Notes under the pieces: generated by a model
What the model saw: only the letters and a program-made list of their open reading frames with translations
What the model was told of the DNA's origin: nothing
The model's database searches: none
Program-made: the position numbers and the translations under genes
Assembly: GCF_039621805.1 (NCBI RefSeq)
Contig: NZ_CP155074.1
Location: 1,054,001 to 1,118,000, forward strand
Direction of reading: 5' to 3'
Source: Paraburkholderia sp. PREW-6R
Lineage (GTDB): Bacteria > Pseudomonadota > Gammaproteobacteria > Burkholderiales > Burkholderiaceae
DNA: 64,000 bases
In this document: in pieces, positions 41,609-50,345 of the stretch
Numbering within the stretch: position 1 is the stretch's first letter
How the letters are laid out: each line of letters begins with the position of its first letter

Positions 41609-42376
41609 TTAGCCGGTACTGCCGCCCTTTCTCAGCAGATACGTGTCCATGATCCAGCCATTCGCGCGACGCGCGTCGGCCCGCGTTCGCTGGATCTGGT
41701 CCATCACGTCCCTGACTTTTCCGCAGATGAGAATTTCGTCCGGCGTGCCGACATAGGCGCCCCAATAGATATCCACGTCCTCGTCGGCCACGTGCCGGTA
41801 GCTATCCTGCGAATCGAGCATGACGACTACACTGTCCACGTTGGGTGGAAACCCTTCGGCAATCCCACGTCCGTTCGTGATCTCCACAGAGCGGCCAATC
41901 AGGTTTAGCGGAACCCGGTGCCGCGCAGCAAGCGCCTGCACGCTGCTGATTCCTGGAATGACCTCGTAATCGAAATCATGCCTGCCGCTTTTGGCAATGG
42001 CTTCGATGATCCGGATCGTGCTGTCGTAAAGCGAGGGGTCGCCCCAAACGAGGAACGCGCCCACTTCCCCGTCGCGCAGTTCATCGGCGATCAGACGCTC
42101 GAATATCTGCTGCTTGTCACGGTTCAGTTCGTCGATTGTCGACTTGTAGTCTGTGTCGTCGCGGCGGCGTTCAGGGCTGGTTGCCTCGACGATGCGGTAA
42201 TTCTCACCCTCGATGAAACGCTCGATAATCTGCCTGCGCAGCGCAATCAGCTTTTCCTTGGCGACGCCTTTATCCATCACGAAGAACGCGTCCACCTGGT
42301 TGAGTGCCTTGATCGCCTGGACGGTCATGTAGTCCGGATCCCCCGCGCCAATGCCGATAATCATGATTTTTTTCAT
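41609..42376 (-). CDS. cobF: Precorrin-6A synthase (deacetylating), CobF
   Basis: SAM-dependent C1 methyltransferase of the aerobic cobalamin pathway that converts precorrin-5 to precorrin-6A with loss of acetate. 255 residues from ATG 42376 (CAGGAG upstream). Tetrapyrrole methylase fold: IMIIGIGAGDPDYMTVQAIKAL at the N-terminus, FLVWGDPSLYDSTIRIIEAI (substrate/SAM loop) and VIPGISSVQALAARH. Long charged insert TSPERRRDDTDYKSTIDELNRDKQQ is typical of CobF rather than CobJ/CobM. No other cob gene is in the window. Confidence 0.9.
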   Translation of the reverse strand: MKKIMIIGIGAGDPDYMTVQAIKALNQVDAFFVMDKGVAKEKLIALRRQIIERFIEGENYRIVEATSPERRRDDTDYKSTIDELNRDKQQIFERLIADELRDGEVGAFLVWGDPSLYDSTIRIIEAIAKSGRHDFDYEVIPGISSVQALAARHRVPLNLIGRSVEITNGRGIAEGFPPNVDSVVVMLDSQDSYRHVADEDVDIYWGAYVGTPDEILICGKVRDVMDQIQRTRADARRANGWIMDTYLLRKGGSTG

Positions 42377-42742
42377 TACGCTCACTCCTGCTCGATGCGA
42401 CGACAGCCAGGTGACAGGTACGACATTGTTCGACTCGACCACCTGACTGTCCGTGACCACAAACCCCGCCGGTCATATGGTGATAAAAAACGTTGCTCGA
42501 CGAATCATAGCGCGACGGATGTGCAGCGATGCTCGGCGATAACATAAACGCTATCACTCCATCCGGTTTCCGCATTGGAGTCCGTGGTTCTTCCTCCTTA
42601 CACTGATCGGTCAGCCAGTTCAGCGTTTCATCGAGTGATCAGCGGCACTCGCGGCGCGACGACCAGGCGAACAGCAACACCTGCTACAACGACGACCACA
42701 ACGATAAGCGGCCGCCTGAGGCCATCTGGATGGAGACACGCT
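42377..42742. other. Divergent intergenic region cobF/MFS transporter
   Basis: 366 bases. I looked for a cobalamin riboswitch on the cobF side and saw no B12-box-like element. A Thr-rich shadow frame (42657-42700) arises from a CAACAC/ACGAC simple-repeat-like stretch. No gene accepted. Confidence 0.4.
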
Positions 42743-44065
42743 TTGGACAGAGACACCCTTCCCGTACCGGCAGCCGCGGCCAGTTCCACCCGCCTCAACT
42801 TCCGCTGGCATGTGCTGATCTGGCTGCTGATCGGCGGCATCATCAATTATATGGACCGCGCGAGCCTCTCTATTGCCGCGCCGGGCATGATTCAGGAACT
42901 CGGGCTCACGCGCACGCAGATCGGCTTGCTCGGCAGCGTCTTTGCGTGGACGTATGCCGTCATGCAATTGCCGGCCGGCTGGGTGATCGACCGCTTCGGG
43001 GCGAAGCGCGCCTACGCGCTCGGCATGATCTGGTGGAGCGTCGCGACGTGGCTGACCGGCGTGGTCGGCTCGCTTTCGGGGCTGCTGGTCATGCGTGCGT
43101 TGCTCGCGGTGGGCGAAGCGCCGTGCTGGCCGACCTCGGCGAAAATCACGGCCGCCTGGTTTCCCGCCAAGGAGCGCGGCTTTGCAACCGGCGTGTGGGA
43201 TTCCTCGTCGAAATGGGGACCGGCGATCGCGCCCGCCATGCTCGTTGCGCTGATGGTCGTATTCGGCTGGCGCTCGCTGTTTCATGTGACGGGCGCGGTC
43301 GGCATTGCGTTCGCACTACTGTTCCTGCTGCTCTATCGCAACCCGACTGACAGCAAACGGCTGCGCAAGGAAGAACTCGACTATATCGAAGCCGGCGGCG
43401 GCGGCCGGGAACGGTCGCTGAAAACAGCGTCGCTCAAGTGGCGTTCGCTGTTCGGGCGGCGCAGCGTATGGGGAATGATTCTCGGCTACTTCTGTACGAT
43501 CTGGCTCTGGAACATCTTCCTCGTCTTTTTGCCGCTTTATCTGCTCGACCGCTTTCACATTTCGTTTGCGCAACTTGGCATCTATGCGGGCATTCCGTGG
43601 GCCGGCGGCGCGCTGGGCGAAATTGCAGTGGGCTATCTGGCAAAGAAACTGGTCGACCGGCATCTCGCGTCCGCTATCGACGCGAAACGGCGGCTGATTG
43701 CCTGCTGCGCGGCAGGCGCCGCCGTGTGCGCGATCGCGCTGCCTTTCTCTCACACGCTCGGCGTCACGCTCGCCCTGTTCACGGTGGGACTCGCGTTCAT
43801 CGCCGCCGTGGTCGGGTCGGCATGGGCGCTGGCGGCGGACATCGCGCCTTCGTCCATGGTCGCGTCGGTCAGCGCGATCCAGAACTTCGGCGGCTACTTT
43901 GGCGGCGCATTCTCGCCGGTCGTCGCAGGCTTCATCGTCGATCGCACGGGCTCTTATGCGCTCGCTTTCATCTCGGGCGGCGTCATCGCGGGATGCGCGG
44001 CGCTCTTCTACTGGTTCATGGCGCGACAGCCCATTGCCGACGATGCGAATCCGGCAAACGGTTAG
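42743..44065 (+). CDS. MFS transporter, anion:cation symporter (sugar-acid) family
   Basis: 440 residues if translation starts at TTG 42743, which has GGAGA seven bases upstream; the longer ATG frame from 42575 adds a low-complexity Thr/Arg stretch. Twelve hydrophobic segments; the first is IWLLIGGIINYMDRASLSIAAPG, the ACS/phthalate-permease signature (NYxDRxxxS). QLPAGWVIDRFGAKRAYALGM is the MFS loop 2-3 motif, GEAPCWPTSAKITAAWFP the ACS TM4 motif, and RNPTDSKRLRKEELDYI the central loop. Likely imports glucarate/galactonate-type acids or aromatic acids. Converges on a porin gene. Confidence 0.88.
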   Translation: MDRDTLPVPAAAASSTRLNFRWHVLIWLLIGGIINYMDRASLSIAAPGMIQELGLTRTQIGLLGSVFAWTYAVMQLPAGWVIDRFGAKRAYALGMIWWSVATWLTGVVGSLSGLLVMRALLAVGEAPCWPTSAKITAAWFPAKERGFATGVWDSSSKWGPAIAPAMLVALMVVFGWRSLFHVTGAVGIAFALLFLLLYRNPTDSKRLRKEELDYIEAGGGGRERSLKTASLKWRSLFGRRSVWGMILGYFCTIWLWNIFLVFLPLYLLDRFHISFAQLGIYAGIPWAGGALGEIAVGYLAKKLVDRHLASAIDAKRRLIACCAAGAAVCAIALPFSHTLGVTLALFTVGLAFIAAVVGSAWALAADIAPSSMVASVSAIQNFGGYFGGAFSPVVAGFIVDRTGSYALAFISGGVIAGCAALFYWFMARQPIADDANPANG

Positions 44066-44080
44066 CGCCTCATGAGCGAA

Positions 44081-44100
44081 GCGGCTGCACACGCAGCCGC
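44081..44100. terminator. Hairpin between convergent MFS and porin genes
   Basis: GCGGCTGC (44081-44088) and GCAGCCGC (44093-44100), a perfect 8-base stem with ACAC loop, 16 bases after the MFS stop and 23 before the porin stop. No U-run on either side. Confidence 0.5.
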
Positions 44101-44122
44101 CGTTGCCTGTTCCAAGCGCGAC

Positions 44123-45271
44123 TCAGAACGAATGCCGCATGCCAATACGCACGTCGCTTTGCGTGTTCGACGTCGACGGTGCGAAGCTGTATCCGATCAC
44201 GGCGTTCACGCCATTCGAAGCGCGCAGATAATCGCCCGACACATACAGGTCGGTGCGCTTGGACAACAGATAGTGCAGCCCGAGCGACCCCTGATTCCAG
44301 TGATTCCCCTCGAAGCTCGTATGCTGGTAACCGCCATACAACATCAGTGCCGGCGTGAAGGAGTACGACGCGCCACCTTCGTACACCTGCATATGCGATG
44401 TCTCGCCCAAACCCTTGATTGTCGTGTACGTGAAGTTGCCGCTTAGCATCACCTTGCCGATCGTGTAGGCCGCACCGATCGCGAAGGCGCCTTGCCGGTC
44501 GACCGGGAACGACGACGAACTGTATAGATCCGTGACCGCGCCCGTAGCGGGGTCGACCGAAACGGTGGGCCTGCCGAGGAACGTCCGGGTGCCGATCATT
44601 GCGTAGGGGTCGAACGCGTAAATACCATACGGGTCGTTCAACTGCGTATAGGCCGTTCCCATATTGAATGCGCCATGCTCGTAGCGCGCGCCCACGCTCC
44701 ACGCACTTTTCTGGTGGAAGTCACCCGCGGTATTGCCAAACGAATACATGCCGCCAAACGAGAAGCCGGACAGATCGCCCGACAGGTATTTGATCGAGTT
44801 GGGCAGGCGGTCGCCGTTCATGCGGTCGAAGTCACCTTGATGGATCGCATAGCCGCTCGCCCACGCCGAAATGTTGTACAGGTACGCGAACTCTTCCGTC
44901 ATGTCGAGCTGGTTACCAAACGATAACGTACCCCAGCTATTCTTCAAACCCACATAAGCCTGCCGACCGAACTCCGCGCCGCCAAATGCATACTGCCCAT
45001 TGCCGACGTGGAAACCGGACTCCAAGGCGAATACCGTCTGCAAACCGCCGCCCAGATCCTCCACGCCTTTAAAGCCGATCCGGTTGCCGTACGAAATGCC
45101 GTCGTCGAATCTGAACTGATGGGCGCCGCCCGCATTATTTACGTAGGTGATCCCGGCGTCCAGAATGCCGTATAACGTGACGCTGCTTTGCGCATGAACC
45201 GTTGCGGGAGCGCACACGGTACTCGCCGCAATCGCGAGTGCCGACAGGCTGACAGCATTTTTCTTCTGCAT
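44123..45271 (-). CDS. Gram-negative porin, choline-sulfate locus
   Basis: 382 residues from ATG 45271 (GGGGA 7 bases upstream). Signal peptide MQKKNAVSLSALAIAASTVCAPATVHA, then QSSVTLYGILDAGITYVNNAG, the first barrel strand; NRIGFKGVEDLGGGLQTVFALESGF and the terminal VRIGMRHSF (C-terminal Phe) confirm a Burkholderia-type porin. Co-directional with betC and choX but 300 bases after choX, with its own promoter (45307-45335) overlapped by a palindrome. It may admit choline-O-sulfate or betaine (inference). Distinct from the porin at 3620. Confidence 0.94.
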   Translation of the reverse strand: MQKKNAVSLSALAIAASTVCAPATVHAQSSVTLYGILDAGITYVNNAGGAHQFRFDDGISYGNRIGFKGVEDLGGGLQTVFALESGFHVGNGQYAFGGAEFGRQAYVGLKNSWGTLSFGNQLDMTEEFAYLYNISAWASGYAIHQGDFDRMNGDRLPNSIKYLSGDLSGFSFGGMYSFGNTAGDFHQKSAWSVGARYEHGAFNMGTAYTQLNDPYGIYAFDPYAMIGTRTFLGRPTVSVDPATGAVTDLYSSSSFPVDRQGAFAIGAAYTIGKVMLSGNFTYTTIKGLGETSHMQVYEGGASYSFTPALMLYGGYQHTSFEGNHWNQGSLGLHYLLSKRTDLYVSGDYLRASNGVNAVIGYSFAPSTSNTQSDVRIGMRHSF

Positions 45272-45306
45272 GTTATTTTCCCCTGCTCTTTGTCGGTGTA
45301 TTTCGT

Positions 45307-45335
45307 TAGATAAAGCGATACCTGCTGCATGCCAA
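45307..45335 (-). promoter_or_regulatory. Putative sigma-70 promoter of the second porin
   Basis: On the minus strand -35 TTGGCA (45335-45330), 17-base spacer, -10 TATCTA (45312-45307). About 36 bases separate the -10 from the ATG, giving a short leader of roughly 25-30 bases. The -35 lies inside the palindrome at 45326-45346. Confidence 0.6.
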
Positions 45336-45346
45336 ATTGGCATGCA
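45326..45346. promoter_or_regulatory. 21-base perfect palindrome over the porin -35 box
   Basis: Arms TGCATGCCAA and TTGGCATGCA around a single central A. Position over the -35 predicts repression when bound. Symmetry and size suit a GntR, LacI, TetR or MarR dimer; no cognate regulator is identifiable. Confidence 0.7.
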
Positions 45347-45374
45347 AAACGGCATGCAAAACCACATGCAGCGT
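45339..45374. repeat. Phased CATGC repeats upstream of porin promoter
   Basis: GGCATGCAAAAC occurs twice in tandem (45339-45350 and 45351-45362), followed by a degenerate third unit (CACATGCAGCGT). CATGC cores start at 45328, 45341, 45353 and 45365, that is, every 12-13 bases, which suggests cooperative binding on one DNA face. Confidence 0.7.
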
Positions 45375-45571
45375 GCTCGCGAGTCGGGTAATTCAAAAAG
45401 TGACGGAAGCTGATTGAAGCGATCTGAAACAGGTATGGGAACCCGCAACGCACGCAGCGTATTGCCATGCGTGCATCGACGCATCAAGAATACGGGCGAC
45501 AATTGTTCAGAATCGGACCGCAAGCGACATCGATCTGCCACGCTGCGACCTGGGTGACGAAGCGAACAGGC

Positions 45572-46537
45572 TTACTTCACGCCGAGCGCAGCCTGTACCG
45601 CCTGAAGTCCATTACCGCCATTTGCGGTGTTCACGCCGTCGAGCCATGACTTCCACAGTTCGGGGTGACGCTTGAGCGCGTCGGTTGCTGCCATGTCGAC
45701 ACTGGCTTTCTTCTCGAGAACATCGGTTATCACGCCGTTTTCCAGATCGACATTGAACGTGATCTGTCTGAAAAGACGCGCTACGTTCGGACACTGCTGC
45801 TCGTATCCTGCACGCGCTACGGTATTCACGGTGGCACCGCCGTAGTTCGGACCGAAGTACTTATCGCCGCCATCCAGATAGCTGAGTTTGAACTTCGTGT
45901 TCATCAGATGCGGTTCCCAAGCGAGAAACACAATCCACTTCTTTTCACGCACCGCTCGGTCGATTTGCGTGAGCATGCCGGTTTCGCTCGATTCGACCAG
46001 CTTCCAGTTGCCGAGGCCAAAAGCCTTGTCATCCACCATCTTTTTGATGTTCTGGTTGGCGGGCGCGCCCGGTTCAATCCCGTAGATCGTGCTATCGAAC
46101 TTGTCCGCGTTCTTTGCCAGATCCGCGAAGGAATGCACGCCGGCGGCGGCTACATAGTCCGGAACAGCAAGCGTGAATTTGGCATTGCTCAGGTTCGGAT
46201 GCACGACTTCGATCGACTTCTCCTCTTCGAACGGCTTCACCACCGGCGCTTGAGCCGGCATCCAGTTGCCCAGGAAGACGTCGATCTGCCCTTTCTTCAA
46301 ACCTTGGTACGTGATGGGCACCGAAAGATTCGCCACGTGCTGCCGGTAGCCCAGTGCCTTCAGAAGAACGCCGCTCATCGCATTGGTCGCGTCGATATCG
46401 GTCCAGCCCGGCCCGGCCATGTTCACCTGCGTACACGAGGGCGGCTCGGCAGCCGATGCCGTTGTCACGGCAAACGCTGCTGCCATGCATGACATTGCGA
46501 CACGGGATACAGCGTGTGCGAAGAACGTCTTCATCAT
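45572..46537 (-). CDS. choX: Choline-binding protein of ABC transporter (ChoX-like)
   Basis: 321 residues, periplasmic type II binding protein of the OpuAC fold. Leader MMKTFFAHAVSRVAMSCMAAAFAVTTASA, then EPPSCTQVNMAGPGWTDIDATNAMSG, IDVFLGNWMPAQAP, AWEPHLMNTKFKLSYLDGGDKYFGPNYGGA: tryptophan-rich positions like those forming the aromatic box for quaternary amines. AGGAAA precedes ATG. It lies 39 bases after betC, so choline released or imported with sulfate is the likely ligand. No permease (ChoW) or ATPase (ChoV) gene is in the window. Confidence 0.9.
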   Translation of the reverse strand: MMKTFFAHAVSRVAMSCMAAAFAVTTASAAEPPSCTQVNMAGPGWTDIDATNAMSGVLLKALGYRQHVANLSVPITYQGLKKGQIDVFLGNWMPAQAPVVKPFEEEKSIEVVHPNLSNAKFTLAVPDYVAAAGVHSFADLAKNADKFDSTIYGIEPGAPANQNIKKMVDDKAFGLGNWKLVESSETGMLTQIDRAVREKKWIVFLAWEPHLMNTKFKLSYLDGGDKYFGPNYGGATVNTVARAGYEQQCPNVARLFRQITFNVDLENGVITDVLEKKASVDMAATDALKRHPELWKSWLDGVNTANGGNGLQAVQAALGVK

Positions 46538-46576
46538 TGGGTTTCCTGTAGAGGGATTCGGAGGGCCCGGCGCAAA

Positions 46577-48133
46577 TCAGCGGGCAACGGCGGGAAAGCG
46601 GGCCATGGCTTCGAGTGTGTCGAGGTCGATGTGATTGCGCATGTAGCGTTGACTCGCGTCCACCATCGGCTGCCAGTCCCACGACGCCACCGCACCTTGA
46701 GTGGTGGCCTTGAAGTGGAAACGCCGGCGTCGCTGGCTTTGTACGATCTCGTCATGTAACGCGGCGAGATTCCAACGCTGCGCAATTTCCTGACGCAAAG
46801 CCGCAACCTGCTCCGCGTACTCACGTTGTGTCGCAAGGTTCTCGCGTTCCAGCGGATCCGCTTGCACGTCGTACAGTTGATCGGGATCGGCCGGTGAATG
46901 GATGAACTTCAGGCGGCCGCGCCGCAGCATCACGATTGGCGCAATCGCGCCTTCGCCGAGGTATTCGCCGATCGCTTCGTCATGTCCGTCAGGTTCGCCT
47001 CGCGCACCGCGACCGCCGCGCAGATGCGGAATCAGACTGCGGCCGTTGAGTGGATCGGGCCATGACGCAGGCGGCTCGCCGCGCGCCAGTTCCACGAGAG
47101 TCGGCAACAGGTCGAGATGCGAGACCGAAGCACTGACCCGATGCGCGTGGAATTGCTGCGGCGCATGCACGATCAACGGTACGCGGCAACCGCCTTCGAA
47201 GAACGTCATCTTGTACCAGAGGCCGCGTTCGCCCAGCATGTCGCCATGATCGGAAGTCACGACGATCACCGTGTCTTCCGCGAGACCCGCTTGTTCCAGC
47301 GCTTCGAGTATGGCGCCGAACTGGTCGTCCACGTAGGAGATTGCGCCATAGTACGCGCGGCGTGCATTGCGGACCTGCTGGTCGGCAGGCGGCGTGCGAT
47401 CGGTTTCGCAAACATGGCGCAAGCGCTTCGAATGCGGGTCGGCATCGTCGAGCGAATCACGATATGCGGGCATGTCGATATCTTCGTCGCGATACATGTC
47501 CCAGTACTTTTGCGGGACCGCATACGGATCGTGCGGATGGGTGAGCGAGGCGACCATGCAGAAGGGTCGGGCGTCCCTGCCGGCCTGCCGTTCGCGAGCG
47601 ATGTCGAACAGTTTTTGCCGCGTCGTGAATGTGACTTCGTCGTCGAAATCGAGCTGATTGGTTCGTGCACACGGACCGGCGTCGAGCACCGAACTCATGT
47701 TGTGATACCACGTAGGCCGCATTTCGAAGTTGTCCCAATCCGGGGTCCAGCCGAAGTCGGCCGGATAGATGTCGGTGGTGAGCCGCTCTTCGAATCCGTG
47801 CAGCTGATCGGCACCGCAGAAATGCATCTTGCCCGACAATATGGTCCGATAACCTTCGGCGCGAAGATAATGCGCGAAGGTCAGCGTTTGCGACGGAAAT
47901 TCCGCTGCATTGTCATAAGCACCGATCGCGGAAGGCAGTTTGCCCGACAGGAGCGAGAAGCGCGACGGCGCACACAGCGGACTTGCGCAATACGCGGAAT
48001 CGAATACCACGCCTTGCCGGGCAAGCCGATCGATATGAGGCGTTTTCGTGAGACGGTGGCCGTATGCGGCAAGTGCAAACGGCGTCATCTGGTCGGCCAT
48101 CAGAACGAGAATATTCTTTCTGGTTTCAAGCAT
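46577..48133 (-). CDS. betC: Choline-sulfatase
   Basis: 518 residues, type I sulfatase hydrolysing choline-O-sulfate to choline and sulfate in the cytoplasm (no leader). The formylglycine-forming motif C-x-P-S-R is CAPSR, with Cys54. Metal ligands begin at Asp14 (LVLMADQMTPFALAAYGH). Further metal/sulfate-binding elements are VTSDHGDMLGERGLWYK (Asp-His) and RVPLIVHAP. The C-terminal GVASWDWQPMVDASQRYMRNH region (AVASWDWQ) is typical of choline sulfatases. Operon partner of choX; divergent from a LysR-type choline sulfate regulator. Confidence 0.96.
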   Translation of the reverse strand: MLETRKNILVLMADQMTPFALAAYGHRLTKTPHIDRLARQGVVFDSAYCASPLCAPSRFSLLSGKLPSAIGAYDNAAEFPSQTLTFAHYLRAEGYRTILSGKMHFCGADQLHGFEERLTTDIYPADFGWTPDWDNFEMRPTWYHNMSSVLDAGPCARTNQLDFDDEVTFTTRQKLFDIARERQAGRDARPFCMVASLTHPHDPYAVPQKYWDMYRDEDIDMPAYRDSLDDADPHSKRLRHVCETDRTPPADQQVRNARRAYYGAISYVDDQFGAILEALEQAGLAEDTVIVVTSDHGDMLGERGLWYKMTFFEGGCRVPLIVHAPQQFHAHRVSASVSHLDLLPTLVELARGEPPASWPDPLNGRSLIPHLRGGRGARGEPDGHDEAIGEYLGEGAIAPIVMLRRGRLKFIHSPADPDQLYDVQADPLERENLATQREYAEQVAALRQEIAQRWNLAALHDEIVQSQRRRRFHFKATTQGAVASWDWQPMVDASQRYMRNHIDLDTLEAMARFPAVAR

Positions 48134-48330
48134 TGGGGCATGCCTCGAATAGAATCGCTAGTGTCAGTTGCATGTGGTGCGGCGGTGCGGCAAGTGCCGG
48201 TCGTAAAGCGGTGCATGCGAGAAGGCGCAGCAGAAGCAGGGCTCAATCCTGATCTCCATGAGCACCACTATTGCCGTCCAATTCGCCGTTGTGAAGACGG
48301 CTATTCGTTATGTGCCCATAAGGAGGTGTT

Positions 48331-49245
48331 ATGTCGAGGCAGGACCGTTTGCCGCCCATGCAGGCGCTGACGATGTTCGAGTCCGCGGCGCGCCTCGCCA
48401 GCTTCACTGCGGCCGCACGCGAACTCGGCTCGACGCAACCAGCGGTAAGTCAGCGCGTGGTCCAACTCGAGGAATCGCTCGGCACGTTGCTTTTCGAGCG
48501 CGGCCACCGCGGCGTCACGCTCACCGAAGACGGACTGCGCCTCTTCGAGGCCGTGCGCGGTGCGCTCGATACGATCCGCATGGCCACCACGGAAATTCGT
48601 TCACGGCGCACGCCGCAAACACTCACCCTTTCCACGGACTTCGGCTTCGCCACGTACTGGCTGATGCCGCGCCTTTCGCAATTCAAGGCGTTGATGCCGG
48701 ATGTCGACGTGAAAATCATCACGTCGCAGAATGTGTTCGATCCTTCGCACGATCACGCTGACATCGCCATCGCATTCGGGGACGAACACGCGGACTGGAC
48801 CGCGCGCCATGCGGTGAAACTCTTTCCCGAACGCGTGACGCCGGTATGCAGTCCCGCTTTTCTCAAGTCTCATCCGTCGTTGCGAAGCCCCTCCGATCTG
48901 ATGCACGTAGCGCTTCTTCACCTCGAGCCCACCCAGCCGGCACGCTGGCTTTCCTGGGCCGACTGGTTCGGCGCGCAGGCACTGGATGCGCCGCCCGCCC
49001 ATCGCGGCATGACGTTCAACAGTTTCACGCTGGTCGCGCACGCGGCCATCATGGGTCAAGGCGTGGCGCTCGGTTGGGCGCCGCTCGTCGATGAACTGCT
49101 CGCCACCGGGCAACTCGTCGAACTGTTCGACACGCCGGTTGTCACGGAACGCGGCTATCTGCTCGTCACGCAACGCACCGTCGCACCCGCTGTGAGCGCG
49201 TTTCGTCATTGGCTGCTGGGCGAGTGCGGGCTCGACGCTGAATGA
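48331..49245 (+). CDS. LysR-family regulator of choline sulfate use
   Basis: 304 residues, translated from a strong AAGGAGGT site. N-terminal HTH LPPMQALTMFESAARLASFTAAARELGSTQPAVSQRVVQLEESLGTLLFERGHRG and an effector domain with TLTLSTDFGFATYWLMPRLSQFKAL. Divergent from betC with 197 bases between starts, the arrangement of the choline sulfate-utilisation LysR subgroup. TTATG-TGCC-CATAA (48308-48321) overlaps the approach to its Shine-Dalgarno and may serve autoregulation. Confidence 0.9.
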   Translation: MSRQDRLPPMQALTMFESAARLASFTAAARELGSTQPAVSQRVVQLEESLGTLLFERGHRGVTLTEDGLRLFEAVRGALDTIRMATTEIRSRRTPQTLTLSTDFGFATYWLMPRLSQFKALMPDVDVKIITSQNVFDPSHDHADIAIAFGDEHADWTARHAVKLFPERVTPVCSPAFLKSHPSLRSPSDLMHVALLHLEPTQPARWLSWADWFGAQALDAPPAHRGMTFNSFTLVAHAAIMGQGVALGWAPLVDELLATGQLVELFDTPVVTERGYLLVTQRTVAPAVSAFRHWLLGECGLDAE

Positions 49246-49372
49246 AGCCGTGGCGCGCCCGTACCAGCGGCACGGCGTTTAGCTTCTATGCGCGGACACC
49301 CCGCGTTTGTTCTACTGCGATGATGCATGCCGCACCCCGCGGCCTCGCCCTATCGTCCAAAGTGGAGAACGC

Positions 49373-50248
49373 ATGTCCGTCGATTCCCGTCCCGATCAAC
49401 TGGTTCTCACGGTCGCGTGTCCGAGCGCGGCGGGCCAGGTAGCCGCCGTCGTCGGCTTTCTCGACCGGCATCACTGCTATATCGACGAACTCACGGTGTT
49501 CGACGACGACCTGAGCGAGCGCTTCTTCGTGCGCTGCGTCTTTCACGGCGTGGACATCACGCAGACACTACGGGTCGATGCGCTGAAGCGCGAGTTCGAG
49601 CCGATCGCCGCGCGCTTCCGGATGACCTGGGCCATGCACGACGTCGGCACGCGGCCGAAAGTGTTCATCATGGTGTCGAAACTGGAGCACTGTCTGGCGG
49701 ATCTGCTGTTTCGCTGGCGCATGGGCGAGCTGAAAATGGACATTGCCGGAATCGGTTCGAATCACCGCGATCTCGAACCGCTCGCGCAACAGCACGGCTT
49801 GCCGTTTCATTATCTGCCGATCAGCGCGGACTCCAAGCCGCAACAGGAAGCGCGCTTGCTCGATCTGTTCGGGACATCCGGCGCGGAATTGATGATTCTC
49901 GCGCGGTACATGCAGATTCTTTCAGGCGAGACGAGCCGTGCGCTCGCCGCGCGTGCAATCAACATCCATCACTCGTTTCTGCCCGGCTTTAAAGGCGCAA
50001 AACCGTACCACCAGGCCCATGCGCGCGGCGTGAAACTGATCGGCGCCACCGCTCATTTCGTGACTGACGATCTCGACGAAGGTCCGATCATCGAGCAGGT
50101 GGTCGAGCGTGTGGATCACTCATACAGTCCCGAGCGGCTGCTTGCCACGGGTCGCGACGTCGAATGCATTACGCTCGCTCGCGCGGTGAAAGCGTTTATC
50201 GAGCGGCGCGTGTTCATCAACGGCGACCGCACCGTCGTGCTGCAATAA
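49373..50248 (+). CDS. purU: Formyltetrahydrofolate deformylase
   Basis: 291 residues from ATG 49373 (GGAGAACGC upstream). An N-terminal ACT domain (LVLTVACPSAAGQVAAVVGFLDRHHCYIDELTVF) is followed by a formyltransferase-like domain with catalytic-site motifs INIHHSFLPGFKGAKPYHQAHARGVKLIGATAHFVTDDLDEGPII (Asn, His and Asp of the family). It releases formate from 10-formyl-THF and balances the one-carbon pool, which fits a locus whose betaine demethylations feed formaldehyde/THF. Converges on the betaine operon across a shared terminator. Confidence 0.95.
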   Translation: MSVDSRPDQLVLTVACPSAAGQVAAVVGFLDRHHCYIDELTVFDDDLSERFFVRCVFHGVDITQTLRVDALKREFEPIAARFRMTWAMHDVGTRPKVFIMVSKLEHCLADLLFRWRMGELKMDIAGIGSNHRDLEPLAQQHGLPFHYLPISADSKPQQEARLLDLFGTSGAELMILARYMQILSGETSRALAARAINIHHSFLPGFKGAKPYHQAHARGVKLIGATAHFVTDDLDEGPIIEQVVERVDHSYSPERLLATGRDVECITLARAVKAFIERRVFINGDRTVVLQ

Positions 50249-50252
50249 AAAA

Positions 50253-50272
50253 CGCCGCTTGAACAAGCGGCG
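50253..50272. terminator. Bidirectional intrinsic terminator
   Basis: CGCCGCTT (50253-50260) and AAGCGGCG (50265-50272), perfect 8-base stem with a 4-base loop. On the minus strand it is followed directly by TTTTTTATTG, a good U-tract ending the betaine operon. On the plus strand CTTTCTCC gives a weaker stop for purU. Confidence 0.85.
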
Positions 50273-50345
50273 CTTTCTCCGACTTGCAGCGTTGCCGCCT
50301 TGATCAGCGGCGGCGACGCTGTTGCTCAACGCAAGCGGCTATCCG

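Noticed and set aside
42377..42742. Cobalamin riboswitch upstream of cobF
   Set aside because: No B12-box-like conserved segment or long structured leader could be recognised.
42575..42742. ATG start of the MFS transporter at 42575
   Set aside because: Would add 56 residues of Thr/Arg-rich low complexity; TTG 42743 has a good GGAGA and gives a normal-length ACS transporter.
49740..49775. T-loop-like GGTTCGAATC, possible tRNA
   Set aside because: Lies within the purU coding frame and no cloverleaf can be built around it.
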